Source: an uncultured Eubacteriales bacterium (GTDB lineage Bacteria; Bacillota; Clostridia; Peptostreptococcales; Anaerovoracaceae). From it: a stretch of DNA of 64,000 nt. A program made the position numbers and the translations under genes. How positions within the stretch are numbered: the first letter of the stretch is position 1; every line of letters begins with the position of its first letter. The DNA lies in contig CAJTYS010000002.1 of assembly GCA_910583765.1 (NCBI GenBank), positions 1-64,000 on the forward strand. The letters are read 5' to 3'. Under the pieces are notes generated by a model that had not been told where the DNA came from, did no database searches, and saw only the letters and a list, made by a program, of their open reading frames with translations. Below are positions 41,179-49,685 of this stretch, piece after piece.

Positions 41179-42927
41179 ATGATGCCAGTAATTTCCATCG
41201 GAAATCAAAATTTTGAATCCATTCGGAAGAACCATGCGTTTTATATTGATAAAACATTATTGATCAAAGAGTGGTGGGAAAGTCAGGATGTCGTGACTTT
41301 GATCACCAGGCCAAGGCGGTTTGGAAAGACCCTGAACATGAGCATGATCGAGCAGTTTTTTTCTAATCGTTATGAAGACAGGAGCGATCTGTTCGAAGGA
41401 CTGAATATTTGGAAAGAGGAAGCTTACCGTAAATTACAGGGCACATATCCAGTGATCGCGCTCAGTTTCGCCGATATCAAAGGCGATACTTTTGAAACTG
41501 CCAGAGACGGGATCATACAGCTGCTGATTGATATTTATGCGGAATTCAGCGCCCTTTTGCAGGGGGAAGTCCTGAGTCAAGAAGAAAAGGCGTATTTCAG
41601 CTATGTGAAAACTGACATGTCAGACGCAGTAGCGACACGAGCGCTAAAACGATTGGCTTTGTGCGTGAGTCGGTATTATGGAAAAAAAGTCATCATTTTA
41701 CTGGATGAATATGATACGCCGCTGCAGGAAGCGTACGTGCACGGTTATTGGCAAAGCATGGCCTCTTTCGTCCGCAGTTTGTTCAATTCTACGTTTAAAA
41801 CGAACCCTTATCTGGAACGAGGATTGATGACTGGCATCACAAGAGTCAGCAAGGAATCCATTTTTTCAGACTTGAATAACCTGGAAGTCATCACTACCAC
41901 ATCGGTAAAGTACGCATCGTCCTTTGGGTTTACAGAGGCAGAGGTGTTTCAGGCTTTGGAGCGCATCGGGCAGGCATCGGAAAAGGCTGCGGTACGATCT
42001 TGGTATGATGGATTTACTTTTGGCAGCTGCTCTGATATTTATAACCCCTGGTCCATTACAAAATTTCTGGATTCAGGTGAATATGACACTTATTGGGCAG
42101 ACACCAGTGAAAACAGTTTGGCCTCAAAGCTGGTACGGGAGAGTTCGCCGCAGATCAAAATGTGTTTTGAAAAACTGCTCGCTGGGGAGGAGTTAGCGGT
42201 GGAGCTGGATGAACAGGTGGTATTCGAGCAGCTTTATCAGAAAAAGGGAGCGATATGGAGCCTGCTGCTGGCCAGCGGTTACTTGAAAGTGACAGGCAAA
42301 GAGCCAGATAGAAAAAGAGGACGATTCCTTTACCAGTTGAAAATCACTAATCATGAAGTCATGCTTATGTTTGAAGATATCATCAGCAGCTGGTTTTCAG
42401 AGGAAAACACGTCTTACAGGAACTTTCGGAGCGCATTGCTGGCAGGAAACGTGGATTATATGAACCAATACATGAATCAGATCGCAGTTCAGACTTTCAG
42501 CAGTTTTGACAGCGGCAAACAGCCTTCTCAGCAAGGGGAACCTGAACGCTTTCACGCTGTGGAAGCGATCACTAAGAATTTGACTAAGCCAAATTCAAGT
42601 GCCTGCTTCTACCACGGTTTTGTGCTGGGGTTGATCGTGGATCTTGCGGATCAATATCGGATTACGTCTAATCGTGAGAGCGGATTTGGACGATACGATG
42701 TGATGATGGAGCCTCTCAAAGCGCATCTGCCAGCGATTATATTGGAATTTAAAGTATTTCACCCTGAAAAAGAAAAAAGTCTGCAAGAAACCGTGCGGTC
42801 TGCTCTCCAGCAGATCAGGGATCAGCGGTATGATGAAGAGTTGACAGCCAGAGGGATCCCACAAGAAAGAATCTGCCATTATGGTTTCGCATTTGAAGGG
42901 AAGCGGGTTTTGATCGGGGGATGCTAA
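41179..42927 (+). CDS. AAA-ATPase-like / PD-(D/E)XK nuclease family protein, second copy
   Basis: The 582-residue protein belongs to the same family as the gene at 17058, but a different subgroup. It has MPVISIGNQNFESIR and FYIDKTLLIKEWW at the N-terminus, degenerate Walker A TRPRRFGKTLNMSM (about residue 45), Walker B VIILLDEYDTPLQEA (about 171), TGITRVSKESIFSDLNN, WYDGFTFG, and the C-terminal nuclease core SGFGRYDVMMEP followed by AIILEFKVF. The GGGGGGG run upstream serves as RBS for ATG 41179 or 41182. The gene lies between two copies of a 31-bp promoter repeat, and its stop codon is inside the second, so it looks like an inserted cassette. Confidence 0.87.
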   Translation: MMPVISIGNQNFESIRKNHAFYIDKTLLIKEWWESQDVVTLITRPRRFGKTLNMSMIEQFFSNRYEDRSDLFEGLNIWKEEAYRKLQGTYPVIALSFADIKGDTFETARDGIIQLLIDIYAEFSALLQGEVLSQEEKAYFSYVKTDMSDAVATRALKRLALCVSRYYGKKVIILLDEYDTPLQEAYVHGYWQSMASFVRSLFNSTFKTNPYLERGLMTGITRVSKESIFSDLNNLEVITTTSVKYASSFGFTEAEVFQALERIGQASEKAAVRSWYDGFTFGSCSDIYNPWSITKFLDSGEYDTYWADTSENSLASKLVRESSPQIKMCFEKLLAGEELAVELDEQVVFEQLYQKKGAIWSLLLASGYLKVTGKEPDRKRGRFLYQLKITNHEVMLMFEDIISSWFSEENTSYRNFRSALLAGNVDYMNQYMNQIAVQTFSSFDSGKQPSQQGEPERFHAVEAITKNLTKPNSSACFYHGFVLGLIVDLADQYRITSNRESGFGRYDVMMEPLKAHLPAIILEFKVFHPEKEKSLQETVRSALQQIRDQRYDEELTARGIPQERICHYGFAFEGKRVLIGGC

Positions 42928-42952
42928 AATAGAATCACAGATTGCAATATGG
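42922..42952 (+). repeat. Promoter-bearing direct repeat, copy 2
   Basis: This is the second copy of the sequence at 41134-41164. It overlaps the stop codon of the AAA gene (TAA 42925-42927), retains TGCTAAAAT and stands just before merR, for which it probably acts as promoter. Confidence 0.7.
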
Positions 42953-42962
42953 AGCAGAGAAA

Positions 42963-43565
42963 ATGAGCATAAAAATAGGCGACGTGTCCAAGCTGTTCGG
43001 ACTGCCAGTAGAGACTATTCGATTCTATGAAGCAGAGAACATTATCAATCCCAAACGAGACACGGCCAGTAATTACCGTGTATACGAGACATGGGACATT
43101 TTAAAATTGATGGAATGCATCAAATATAGGAACTATGATATTGCGGTTAAAGATGTTTCCAAGTGCATGAACGTGGAACCTATTGATTTTTATATACAAT
43201 GCTTAACAAAAAAACAAGAGCAATTGACAGAAGACTTGAGATACAATGCCTTACTGCATAAAAAATTAGATAATTATATCAAGACTTTAAAAACTGTAAA
43301 ATTAAATCTTAACAATTTTTGGGTCAAGATTGTTCCAAAACAGTATTGTTTTCCTGTTCTATCCAGTGGTAGCCATGACTTGTATGATGACATGGAACCG
43401 AAAAGCGATTTGTTTCCAATATGGACAAGCCACTTGAACTTTGTGGATATGGCTCTGAGCATTCCGAAGGAGGATTTTTTCAGTAGAAATGAAGATCGTT
43501 TCCAATGGGTCTATCTCATAGAGAGTGATTATGCGGAGCAATTGCGATCTCCCTATATTTTGTGA
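42963..43565 (+). CDS. MerR-family regulator, probably truncated
   Basis: The protein of about 200 residues has an N-terminal MerR winged helix: IKIGDVSKLFGLPVETIRFYE, then AENIINPKRD and ILKLMECIKYRNYDIAVKDV. A coiled linker follows (about 85-125), and then the start of an effector domain (VPKQYCFPVLSSGS), which stops abruptly. Comparable MerR proteins continue to about 270 residues. The frame closes one base into a permease fragment, so a deletion has fused the two genes. RBS GGAGC. DNA binding may survive but ligand sensing is doubtful. Confidence 0.7.
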   Translation: MSIKIGDVSKLFGLPVETIRFYEAENIINPKRDTASNYRVYETWDILKLMECIKYRNYDIAVKDVSKCMNVEPIDFYIQCLTKKQEQLTEDLRYNALLHKKLDNYIKTLKTVKLNLNNFWVKIVPKQYCFPVLSSGSHDLYDDMEPKSDLFPIWTSHLNFVDMALSIPKEDFFSRNEDRFQWVYLIESDYAEQLRSPYIL

Positions 43566-44167
43566 TCATATCCTACTTGATGACTCTTTCGTGGCCGGAT
43601 GGCTGGAACGAGTTTGGGGATGTGGATTCTGCCGCTTGGGAATTGATCATAAAAGTCGCCGGCAGCACAATGGGCCTGTTCTTCGTCGCGGTGTATATCA
43701 TCGCTACTGTGGCATCCGCCATTGCAGCGCAGGCCTCGGCAGCGCGGATTTTATATTCCATGGGTAGGGATCGAATCCTGCCTCAAAAAATCTTTGGCCA
43801 TATTGATTCCAAAAGAAAAACGCCAACAGGCGGCATCATTGCCATAGGAATCGTCAGCCTTTGCGGGATCTTCATTCCACTGGGGCTTTCCTTCTCCATG
43901 CTCAGCTTTGGAGCGTTGATCGGGTTTGTCATGGTAAACATTGCTGTGATAGCGCAGTTTTTTATAAAGGAAAAACAGAACAAGGGCATGAATGTGGTCA
44001 AATACTTAGTGGTGCCTATTTTGGGAGCCTCGATTTGTTTTGTCAGCTTTATCAAACTGGATTCCATAGCTTTTACCATAGGCGGGGCATGGATACTGCT
44101 GGGTGTGTTCTGCCTGCTGGTTTCCATAAAGGTTTTAGGAAAAAATTCGCTGGATGTTCATATGTGA
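43562..44167 (+). pseudogene. APC-superfamily amino acid permease, C-terminal fragment
   Basis: About 200 residues correspond to the C-terminal half of an amino acid permease: SYLMTLSWPDGWNEF, GLFFVAVYIIATVASAIAAQ, RILYSMGRDRILP, and a series of hydrophobic helices to a hydrophilic tail. The N-terminal six helices are missing, replaced by merR. There is no RBS. It is a relic created by the deletion at about 43555. Confidence 0.8.
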
Positions 44168-44221
44168 AAAATGCTTGCCACGGGGATTTCGCCGTGATAT
44201 GAGTTTATTGAAAAGCTGAAA

Positions 44222-44923
44222 TCACATGCCAATCGAAGACTGCCTTTTTTTGATCCTTTGCCAATTGACGAAACCATAACAATCATTGGCCAAGAAGACT
44301 GCGAAGCAGATGACCATAGGCAGATAAGACGGATTTTCCATGGTGGCCATGATCCACATGATCACCAGAACAATGTCATTAGAACCATAAGCCAGGCCAT
44401 ACAAAGGCGACCGCAGAAAAGTCAGGGAAGAAGCGAGAAAGCTGGTAGCAATGGAGACCGTGCTGACGCCAAGGTTATTGGTATTGAAAAAATCGAGAAT
44501 AAAGTAAAACGCAACAGTCACCACAGCCGTCAGCGCAAGGAGCACCGCCCATTTTTTCCCAGTCATGGACGCGACCTTCACCTCGTTTTCCCCCTCCTTG
44601 TAAGGATGGCGGAACCAAGCGATCATGGCGGAAAAAGCGATAGGCGCGGTCATGCCCAGGTAGGTGATCATTTCCCCATAATAGCGAAAGGTGAAAGAAA
44701 TAACAGAATACATGATGGCGAAAATGACAGAGAGCCCCTGTCCGAACGGGTCGCCTTTGGCAACGAAAATCAGGGCCGTCACGCCCACTAAGCAAGCGGC
44801 CAGAGTCAAATAATCTTTCTCACTGGCAGATAAAAATCCAATGGTAATGGCGGCGAGAGAACAAAGCCACAAGCACCATTCCAGCTTGGTCAGCGTTCCA
44901 AAAGGGTTTTGATAATGTTTCAT
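44222..44923 (-). CDS. pnuC: PnuC-family nicotinamide riboside transporter
   Basis: The 233-residue, seven-helix facilitator imports nicotinamide riboside (or a related vitamin precursor) for NAD synthesis. It has PFGTLTKLEWCLWL, ALIFVAKGDPFGQGLSVIFAIMYS with the conserved substrate-site residues, RYYGEMITYLGMTAPIA and a C-terminal NDCYGFVNWQRIKKRQ of the family. ATG 44923 is chosen for GGGAGGAA upstream; the frame extends 13 codons further without an RBS. Its mRNA has a structured leader with a terminator (44967-45055), so expression is probably attenuated by a small molecule. Confidence 0.88.
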   Translation of the reverse strand: MKHYQNPFGTLTKLEWCLWLCSLAAITIGFLSASEKDYLTLAACLVGVTALIFVAKGDPFGQGLSVIFAIMYSVISFTFRYYGEMITYLGMTAPIAFSAMIAWFRHPYKEGENEVKVASMTGKKWAVLLALTAVVTVAFYFILDFFNTNNLGVSTVSIATSFLASSLTFLRSPLYGLAYGSNDIVLVIMWIMATMENPSYLPMVICFAVFLANDCYGFVNWQRIKKRQSSIGM

Positions 44924-44966
44924 GTCCGTTCCTCCCATTTCTCTAATACGAAAATCCTCCAATACT

Positions 44967-45055
44967 AAAAAAACATCCGAACCTCATCTTCCAAGACCTA
45001 CTGATGAGTGCGAATGTTTGCGTTACCCGGTGGCAACAATGCCTGTATCCAATTG
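44967..45055 (-). promoter_or_regulatory. Terminator-containing leader of pnuC, candidate riboswitch of unknown class
   Basis: On the minus strand, the RNA from about 45055 first folds GTTGCC/GGTAAC (about 45021-45036). A terminator follows: AACATTCG (45018-45011) pairs with CGGATGTT (44979-44972), with inner CTCATC/GATGAG and seven T's at 44973-44967. Rescue of pnuC transcription would need an alternative fold. I do not recognise T-box, TPP, FMN or the NAD+-II motif. Confidence 0.6.
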
Positions 45056-45060
45056 ACTTT

Positions 45061-45089
45061 AGTATAGCTCATGCGCGATTGGCTGTCAA
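45061..45089 (-). promoter_or_regulatory. Promoter of the pnuC leader
   Basis: On the minus strand TTGACA (45084-45089), a 17-bp spacer and TATACT (45061-45066). The transcript starts near 45055, giving about 130 nt before the pnuC ATG. Confidence 0.8.
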
Positions 45090-45150
45090 TGCGTATAAAG
45101 TAGAAATCATAACGTATGAGCATAAAGTGGCAAATGAAAGGCCTGAACGA

Positions 45151-45216
45151 AGAGAAAAGGCGTACTGCGCTAAACATTTTTGAAATGCTATCATAAACGA
45201 TGCGCGCCTTTTCTCT
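45151..45216. terminator. Long inverted repeat, probable bidirectional terminator
   Basis: AGAGAAAAGGCG (45151-45162) pairs with CGCCTTTTCTCT (45205-45216), with inner complementary GCGC bases. It lies downstream of the minus-strand symporter operon and upstream of the pnuC promoter. Confidence 0.6.
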
Positions 45217-45304
45217 TAAAAGACCATATTACTAGATTTAGAGAAATTTACGATCAGCCGGTCTTGCCTGGAGCATTTGTTGTCTGGACAGTTTGCCGGC
45301 CTGT

Positions 45305-46777
45305 CTATTCAGCTTTCGTGCGAGATTGCTTCCACAATTTCCGATACCGCTCATAGCCTTCCGTGATTTCCTTGTCCGCCCCGCCTGTGGCCCTGCTCAC
45401 CACAAAGAGCGCTACGGCGCCAACCAGGAAGCCAGGGAATACCTCAAACAGGTATGCGGACATGCCTGTGGTGAACCAAATGACCACTGTCAGGAATCCG
45501 CAGATGATGCAGGCGATGGCGCCCTTGTAGTTGATCTTGTTTCCAAAGAGGCTGGCGATGACCACTGGACCAAAAGCAGCGCCCAGCCCAGACGAAGCGA
45601 ACATGGTCACCGTATGGATGGCTCCGCCTTGGAACGCCAGGCCAAAGGCTGCCAATGCGATGACCACCACAAGGATCTTTTCAATGATAACGATCTTTTT
45701 CTCGCTGTTGGGATAAATTTTTTTCAAAATGCTAGAGCCAACGCCAGCTGTGGACACGATGATGTACGCGCATACAGATGACAAAATGGCTGCCATGACC
45801 GCTGCGCCTAAAAGACCAAAGAGCGCGTTGCCAAAGTACTTGTCCCCCATCATGAGAAACACCTGCTCAGGGTCATCGGCCACAGGAAAGAGCACCCGCC
45901 CGATCATGCCGATGGCAGACGCGCCTGTTAATGCCACGCAGCCCCAGATGATGGCGATCAGGCCGGAATCTTTCACATCATCAGGATTCTTGATAGCCAT
46001 GATCCCTGTCAGGGAGTGAACCATTCCAGGATACATGAATGCGATGCCAGCACCTGAACAAATCAGGGTAATGGACTCGCCCACAGAAGCGCTTCCATGG
46101 AGAAATTGAAAGAACTCAGCGTCCTGCGCATAAAGGTCCGCAGCAATGGCATGGAGCCCGTCTGTGCTGAGAAACGCCACAATGGGAACGATGGCCAGAG
46201 CCAGGAACATCAACGCCCCCTGGAGCAGGTTGGTCCAGCTCACTGCCAGATATCCGCCCAAGAACGTATAGATCGCCACAACCACTAACCCGATGGTGAC
46301 TCCCATGGTGTAGTCGATGCCAAACACCACATTGATCAGCTTGCCGAATCCAATGAATTCAGAAGTGGAATTGATGATCATCAGGAACATGATGGCCAGT
46401 GCGGAGAAAATCCCTACGATGCCTCGCTTGTCCCCAGTCCTTTTTTCAAAGTATTCCACGCAGGACACCGCGTCATAGGCTTCTGTGGCCACCCGCAGCC
46501 TTTTGCCCAGCAGCACCCAGTTCACTAAGCTGCCGCCCAGCCAGCCTACCAGCGTCCACACAGCGGAAAAACCAAAGGTGTAAGCCAGTCCCGGCATGGC
46601 CAAAAGCATCCAGCCGCTGGTGGAAGCCGACTGTGTGGATATGCCGCCGATCCATTTGTTATTGCCTCTTCCAGCCAGATTGTATCCTTCGTAGGAGCTG
46701 GCTTTCTTTGTGGAGTAAATACCAATGGCTAAGATCACCAATATATAGAGCACTAATATCACGAGTTTTGTGACCAT
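45305..46777 (-). CDS. Sodium:solute symporter family protein (PutP-like)
   Basis: The 490-residue transporter with about 13 hydrophobic helices is in the SSS family. Seen are YNLAGRGNNKWIGGISTQSASTSGWMLLAMPG at the start (Na2-site Ser/Thr region, in two adjacent blocks), FLGGYLAVSWTNLLQG (about residues 176-191), FMYPGMVHSLTGIMAIKN and SSVCAYIIVSTAGVGSSI. Closest in pattern to proline symporters, but specificity is open. RBS AGGAGG lies within the end of the small gene upstream. It forms an operon with that gene and a creatininase-family enzyme, suggesting uptake of an amide or cyclic guanidine compound. Confidence 0.88.
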   Translation of the reverse strand: MVTKLVILVLYILVILAIGIYSTKKASSYEGYNLAGRGNNKWIGGISTQSASTSGWMLLAMPGLAYTFGFSAVWTLVGWLGGSLVNWVLLGKRLRVATEAYDAVSCVEYFEKRTGDKRGIVGIFSALAIMFLMIINSTSEFIGFGKLINVVFGIDYTMGVTIGLVVVAIYTFLGGYLAVSWTNLLQGALMFLALAIVPIVAFLSTDGLHAIAADLYAQDAEFFQFLHGSASVGESITLICSGAGIAFMYPGMVHSLTGIMAIKNPDDVKDSGLIAIIWGCVALTGASAIGMIGRVLFPVADDPEQVFLMMGDKYFGNALFGLLGAAVMAAILSSVCAYIIVSTAGVGSSILKKIYPNSEKKIVIIEKILVVVIALAAFGLAFQGGAIHTVTMFASSGLGAAFGPVVIASLFGNKINYKGAIACIICGFLTVVIWFTTGMSAYLFEVFPGFLVGAVALFVVSRATGGADKEITEGYERYRKLWKQSRTKAE

Positions 46778-46783
46778 GTTTTC

Positions 46784-46870
46784 CTACCTCCTAACACAAT
46801 TCCACACGCACACGGCGATGGCGATGATCACTGGGGACATATATAATATCGCGTCAAAAAAAGTTGGCAT
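46784..46870 (-). CDS. Symporter small accessory protein, 28 residues
   Basis: A tiny gene too short for usual prediction starts at ATG 46870 behind GGAGGTGTTCAT. It encodes MPTFFDAILYMSPVIIAIAV and a C-terminal WNCVRR, a single hydrophobic helix with a basic end. Its last codons contain the Shine-Dalgarno of the symporter gene, so translation is coupled. Short single-helix partners encoded next to SSS transporters are known, and this fits. Confidence 0.7.
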   Translation of the reverse strand: MPTFFDAILYMSPVIIAIAVCVWNCVRR

Positions 46871-46886
46871 ATGAACACCTCCAAGG

Positions 46887-47648
46887 TTACAATTCTTCTT
46901 TTAGGATGGGAATCAACGTTTTTTTCAGTTCCTGCCAAATGCGTTCTCCCTTTTCTTTCGTGGCAAGAGTGGCCTTCCACAGGCTGCCGCTTTTGGTGGT
47001 GAACTGCGGCTCAATGGGAAGTTTGTCATAAAAGGCTTTTTTCTCTGGACCGTCATCCATGGCCCTGTCCATGAGCACCAGTTCAGGCGCGATGTAAAGC
47101 AGGATGGCGGTTTCAAACATAGCAGCGTGTTCCACGCCCCAGCCTGGGAATCCGTCAGGATAGAGAAAGTCCATGGTCGCTTTGTCAAAACTGTCAAAGG
47201 GCGTTTCCATGATCAGGATCTTCACGTCCTTGTTTGTTCCTTTATCCGTAGCCAGCCAAGCGGCTTCGTACATGAAATTGGAGTTTTCCATGTGCCAGTT
47301 GAAGAGGGTGATTTTCTGGAATCCATGCCGCATGAATTCTCTGATGATATCTTCCAGTTCGTTGATAAAGGTGATTCCTCCAATGGAAGTGGTTCCTGGG
47401 AAACTTTGTCCGCCGCCGCTTTGAGGCCGGGAATTGGTGGCGTACATGACAGGCGGGGCGACAATCATGTTGGTTTCTTCCGCCATATCGAGGCATAGCC
47501 TGGTAGGGATGAGGGAGTCTGTGCATAGTGGCAGGTGATAGCCGTGCTGCTCGATGGAACCGATGGGCAGCATGATGCCCATGTCATTGTCCACGGCTTG
47601 TTTTACTTCCGGCCAAGTCATTTCCCACATTTTACGAGTCCGTATCAT
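46887..47648 (-). CDS. Creatininase-family amidohydrolase
   Basis: The 253-residue metal-dependent hydrolase matches the creatininase family: LPIGSIEQHGYHLPLCTDSL (about residues 27-46) carries Glu, His and Asp ligands, GGGQSFPGTTSIGG lies in the middle, and NWHMENSNFMYEAAW (about 117-131) supplies the His and Glu of the second metal site. Members open creatinine, formamides or peptides, including the mycofactocin pathway peptidase MftE; no mycofactocin genes are visible here. RBS AAAGGAG. It is first gene of the operon with the symporter and next to a PucR regulator. Confidence 0.87.
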   Translation of the reverse strand: MIRTRKMWEMTWPEVKQAVDNDMGIMLPIGSIEQHGYHLPLCTDSLIPTRLCLDMAEETNMIVAPPVMYATNSRPQSGGGQSFPGTTSIGGITFINELEDIIREFMRHGFQKITLFNWHMENSNFMYEAAWLATDKGTNKDVKILIMETPFDSFDKATMDFLYPDGFPGWGVEHAAMFETAILLYIAPELVLMDRAMDDGPEKKAFYDKLPIEPQFTTKSGSLWKATLATKEKGERIWQELKKTLIPILKEEL

Positions 47649-47806
47649 CGTTACAACTCCTTTCGCATTCTGCTTTCGTATGTTCAGATTGTTATCAGCT
47701 GATGAATTTATAATATCTCCAAAACTATTATTAAAATGAGAAATAACCAGGGTATTTATTCGAGAAATTATAAAAAGATGAAGAATAGGGGACGGATGCC
47801 GCGCAT

Positions 47807-47846
47807 AAAAAACCGCGGAGCCAGTTTTTTCGGCAGCGCGGTTTTT
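47807..47846 (-). terminator. Intrinsic terminator of the PucR gene
   Basis: AAAAAACCGCG (47807-47817) pairs with CGCGGTTTTT (47837-47846), placing a T run at the minus-strand 3' end 30 bp after the pucR stop. Confidence 0.85.
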
Positions 47847-47876
47847 GGCGTTTCGTGATCTGCTTGCGAAGCGCGT

Positions 47877-49022
47877 TTATTTGATTTTATTGAGAAGGGG
47901 ATCGTCCAAGATCCAGCGGGAATGGACATATGAACGCATGTCGCAGTAGAAATTATTGTAGTCCGTGTATTTTAGATGATTTTTTAGTTTGTTCAGGCGA
48001 TACCGAACTGTGGTCTCATGGATGAAGAGCTTTTCCGCCATAAGCCGGTAGTCACCGCTAGTGACCACAAGGAGCTCTAGTGTTTGCTGCAAGTTCAATT
48101 TATTGCTCCTGTCAAACTCTCGGATCGTTTTGTCCAGCCGGTCTCTGTATTTTCTTAGAGAAGGCGAAGGCCGCAGCTCTGACAACAAGGTAAAGTGATT
48201 CAAGTTGTCGTACTCGGTGACGCGCAAGTCCAGGTGGCTGGCATACACAAAGGCGTCCATGGCCTGCAGTATGCTGGTTTTGATCTGGAAAGGGGAAGGT
48301 GCAATCTCACTGATTCCAATATGATAGTCATGGTAAGCATCCGCGATTTTCTTTAAAAAGGATTCGCGCCGCTCTTCGATTTTGCTGTTATCGTCATCGC
48401 TGATGACATACAAGTAGCCATCGTACAGCGGGAGCAGAAAATCTGCGCTGGGAAGCTGAAACAGCAGGCTAGGCAGGTTGCTGTCAAGGGCCATGTACAA
48501 AGCCTGGAGGTGTTCTCCCATTTTCTGGTCAAGACTCATGACAAAGTGTCTGATCTCGGAATCGGATAGATCGTTTTGCAGGAGCTGCTGGAACCTGAAC
48601 ACATCGCTGGCTATGGCTTTGTCCTGTAAAATCAAATCCACGACCGCAAAAATAAGCTCCGTCAAACCGATGCTGTCATTTACGGCAATAATAGGGATGG
48701 CATAACGGTTGGCCGCGGCAATGGCAGTTTCATCAATGTAGGGGATCATTTCTTTGTGCGTGATCAGACCGCTGCCTCGGGTTTCGTGCTGAAATTCGAT
48801 TTCCTTGCTGAATTTCTCCATGTGATCAGCGAACACATATAATTTGGAAATATAAATATCATGGGGTTTGGCCACCCGATAGCAATACGCAGGGTGATCG
48901 ACAAAGGGCTTCTCGATAGAAGCGATTCTGCAGACGGTCTGGTTCAAGCCGTTTTCGCCTGCCAGAACCACAGCGTCCCGTAACTGGGGAATGAGTAAAA
49001 TATCAGAAACTTTCACAGCCAT
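47877..49022 (-). CDS. PucR-family transcriptional regulator
   Basis: The 381-residue protein has an N-terminal PucR ligand domain (VKVSDILLIPQLRDAVVLAG; ASIEKPFVDHPAYCYR) and a C-terminal PucR-type HTH: LNLQQTLELLVVTSGDYRLMAEKLFIHETTVRYRLNKL-like sequence in consecutive blocks (about residues 312-350). Such regulators control purine, amino-acid or polyamine catabolism. ATG 49022 has a GAGGAGG RBS. Directly upstream lies the relic IS end at 49034-49081, so its native promoter may be lost. It probably governs the creatininase/symporter operon next to it. Confidence 0.87.
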   Translation of the reverse strand: MAVKVSDILLIPQLRDAVVLAGENGLNQTVCRIASIEKPFVDHPAYCYRVAKPHDIYISKLYVFADHMEKFSKEIEFQHETRGSGLITHKEMIPYIDETAIAAANRYAIPIIAVNDSIGLTELIFAVVDLILQDKAIASDVFRFQQLLQNDLSDSEIRHFVMSLDQKMGEHLQALYMALDSNLPSLLFQLPSADFLLPLYDGYLYVISDDDNSKIEERRESFLKKIADAYHDYHIGISEIAPSPFQIKTSILQAMDAFVYASHLDLRVTEYDNLNHFTLLSELRPSPSLRKYRDRLDKTIREFDRSNKLNLQQTLELLVVTSGDYRLMAEKLFIHETTVRYRLNKLKNHLKYTDYNNFYCDMRSYVHSRWILDDPLLNKIK

Positions 49023-49033
49023 AATGGTCCTCC

Positions 49034-49081
49034 TCTTTAGCCGCAGAAACCACCAGCCAGCTTCCAGTCGGTGGCGGTTCA
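49034..49081 (+). mobile_element. Solo right-end remnant of an IS200/IS605 element
   Basis: CTTTAGCCGC, then AAACCACC, then TTCCAGTCGGTGG and CGGTTCAG closely follow the right end of the intact element at 2024-2070. No transposase remains. It lies between pucR and tetR, and its terminal TTCA supplies the tetR stop codon on the minus strand. Confidence 0.7.
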
Positions 49082-49639
49082 GTGATAGTAAAGTGAATCG
49101 CACGCCTCATCTATTTCCCGTATTAAGTCAAGAACTTGTTCATTGGACCAGGAAAAATCGCTTTCGATCCATTTCATATAAACCGCATAGATACCGGCAC
49201 TGTGGTAGGTGATCATATAGTCAAGATGATCGGTCAATTCAGTGGTGCCCATTTCATACATCACGATTTCCCTAAACTGATTCTCCAGAGTCGCCGCGAA
49301 TCTGGTGCGAAAGGAGTTATCGCCTGATTTTGAAGCGAAATGTTTGACTGCGTTCGCGTTTTTTTGCAGGAAAGTCATGATCCGTGACATATTATCGCGG
49401 TAATTGTGACTTTCTGCTTTGTGATAAAGATTGGAAAACTCAGCAAAAAATGTTTCCTCAAGATCTTGATATAAATGAAAGATGTCCTGGTAATGATAGT
49501 AAAAAGCCATCCTGGAGACATCGGCCATTTCAGACAATTCACTGATTGTGATCTTATCCAGCTCTTTTGTCTCCAATAATTGAAGGAGCGCTCGCTTAAA
49601 AGCATTTTCTGTTTTTTCCGTGCGTCTGTCAGTTTTCAT
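49079..49639 (-). CDS. TetR/AcrR-family regulator divergent from the peptidase/flavoenzyme cluster
   Basis: The protein of about 186 residues has a TetR HTH: TENAFKRALLQLLETKELDK followed by ITISELSEMADVSRMAFYYHYQD (residues 8-50). The C-terminal ligand domain is of the TetR_C type found in dihydroxyacetone-kinase regulators and relatives. ATG 49639 is chosen over 49657; both have purine-rich upstream bases. Its stop codon lies within the IS remnant, so the last residues may be altered. It probably controls the divergent cluster starting at 50013 via the inverted repeat at 49836. Confidence 0.83.
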   Translation of the reverse strand: MKTDRRTEKTENAFKRALLQLLETKELDKITISELSEMADVSRMAFYYHYQDIFHLYQDLEETFFAEFSNLYHKAESHNYRDNMSRIMTFLQKNANAVKHFASKSGDNSFRTRFAATLENQFREIVMYEMGTTELTDHLDYMITYHSAGIYAVYMKWIESDFSWSNEQVLDLIREIDEACDSLYYH

Positions 49640-49685
49640 CGTTTTATCTCTCTCCAAGAATATACGGCATTTTTTTTATGTAGGA

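Noticed and set aside
44922..45055. T-box or TPP riboswitch before pnuC
   Set aside because: Neither the T-box sequence with its specifier loop nor the TPP core motifs are present, so the class was left open.
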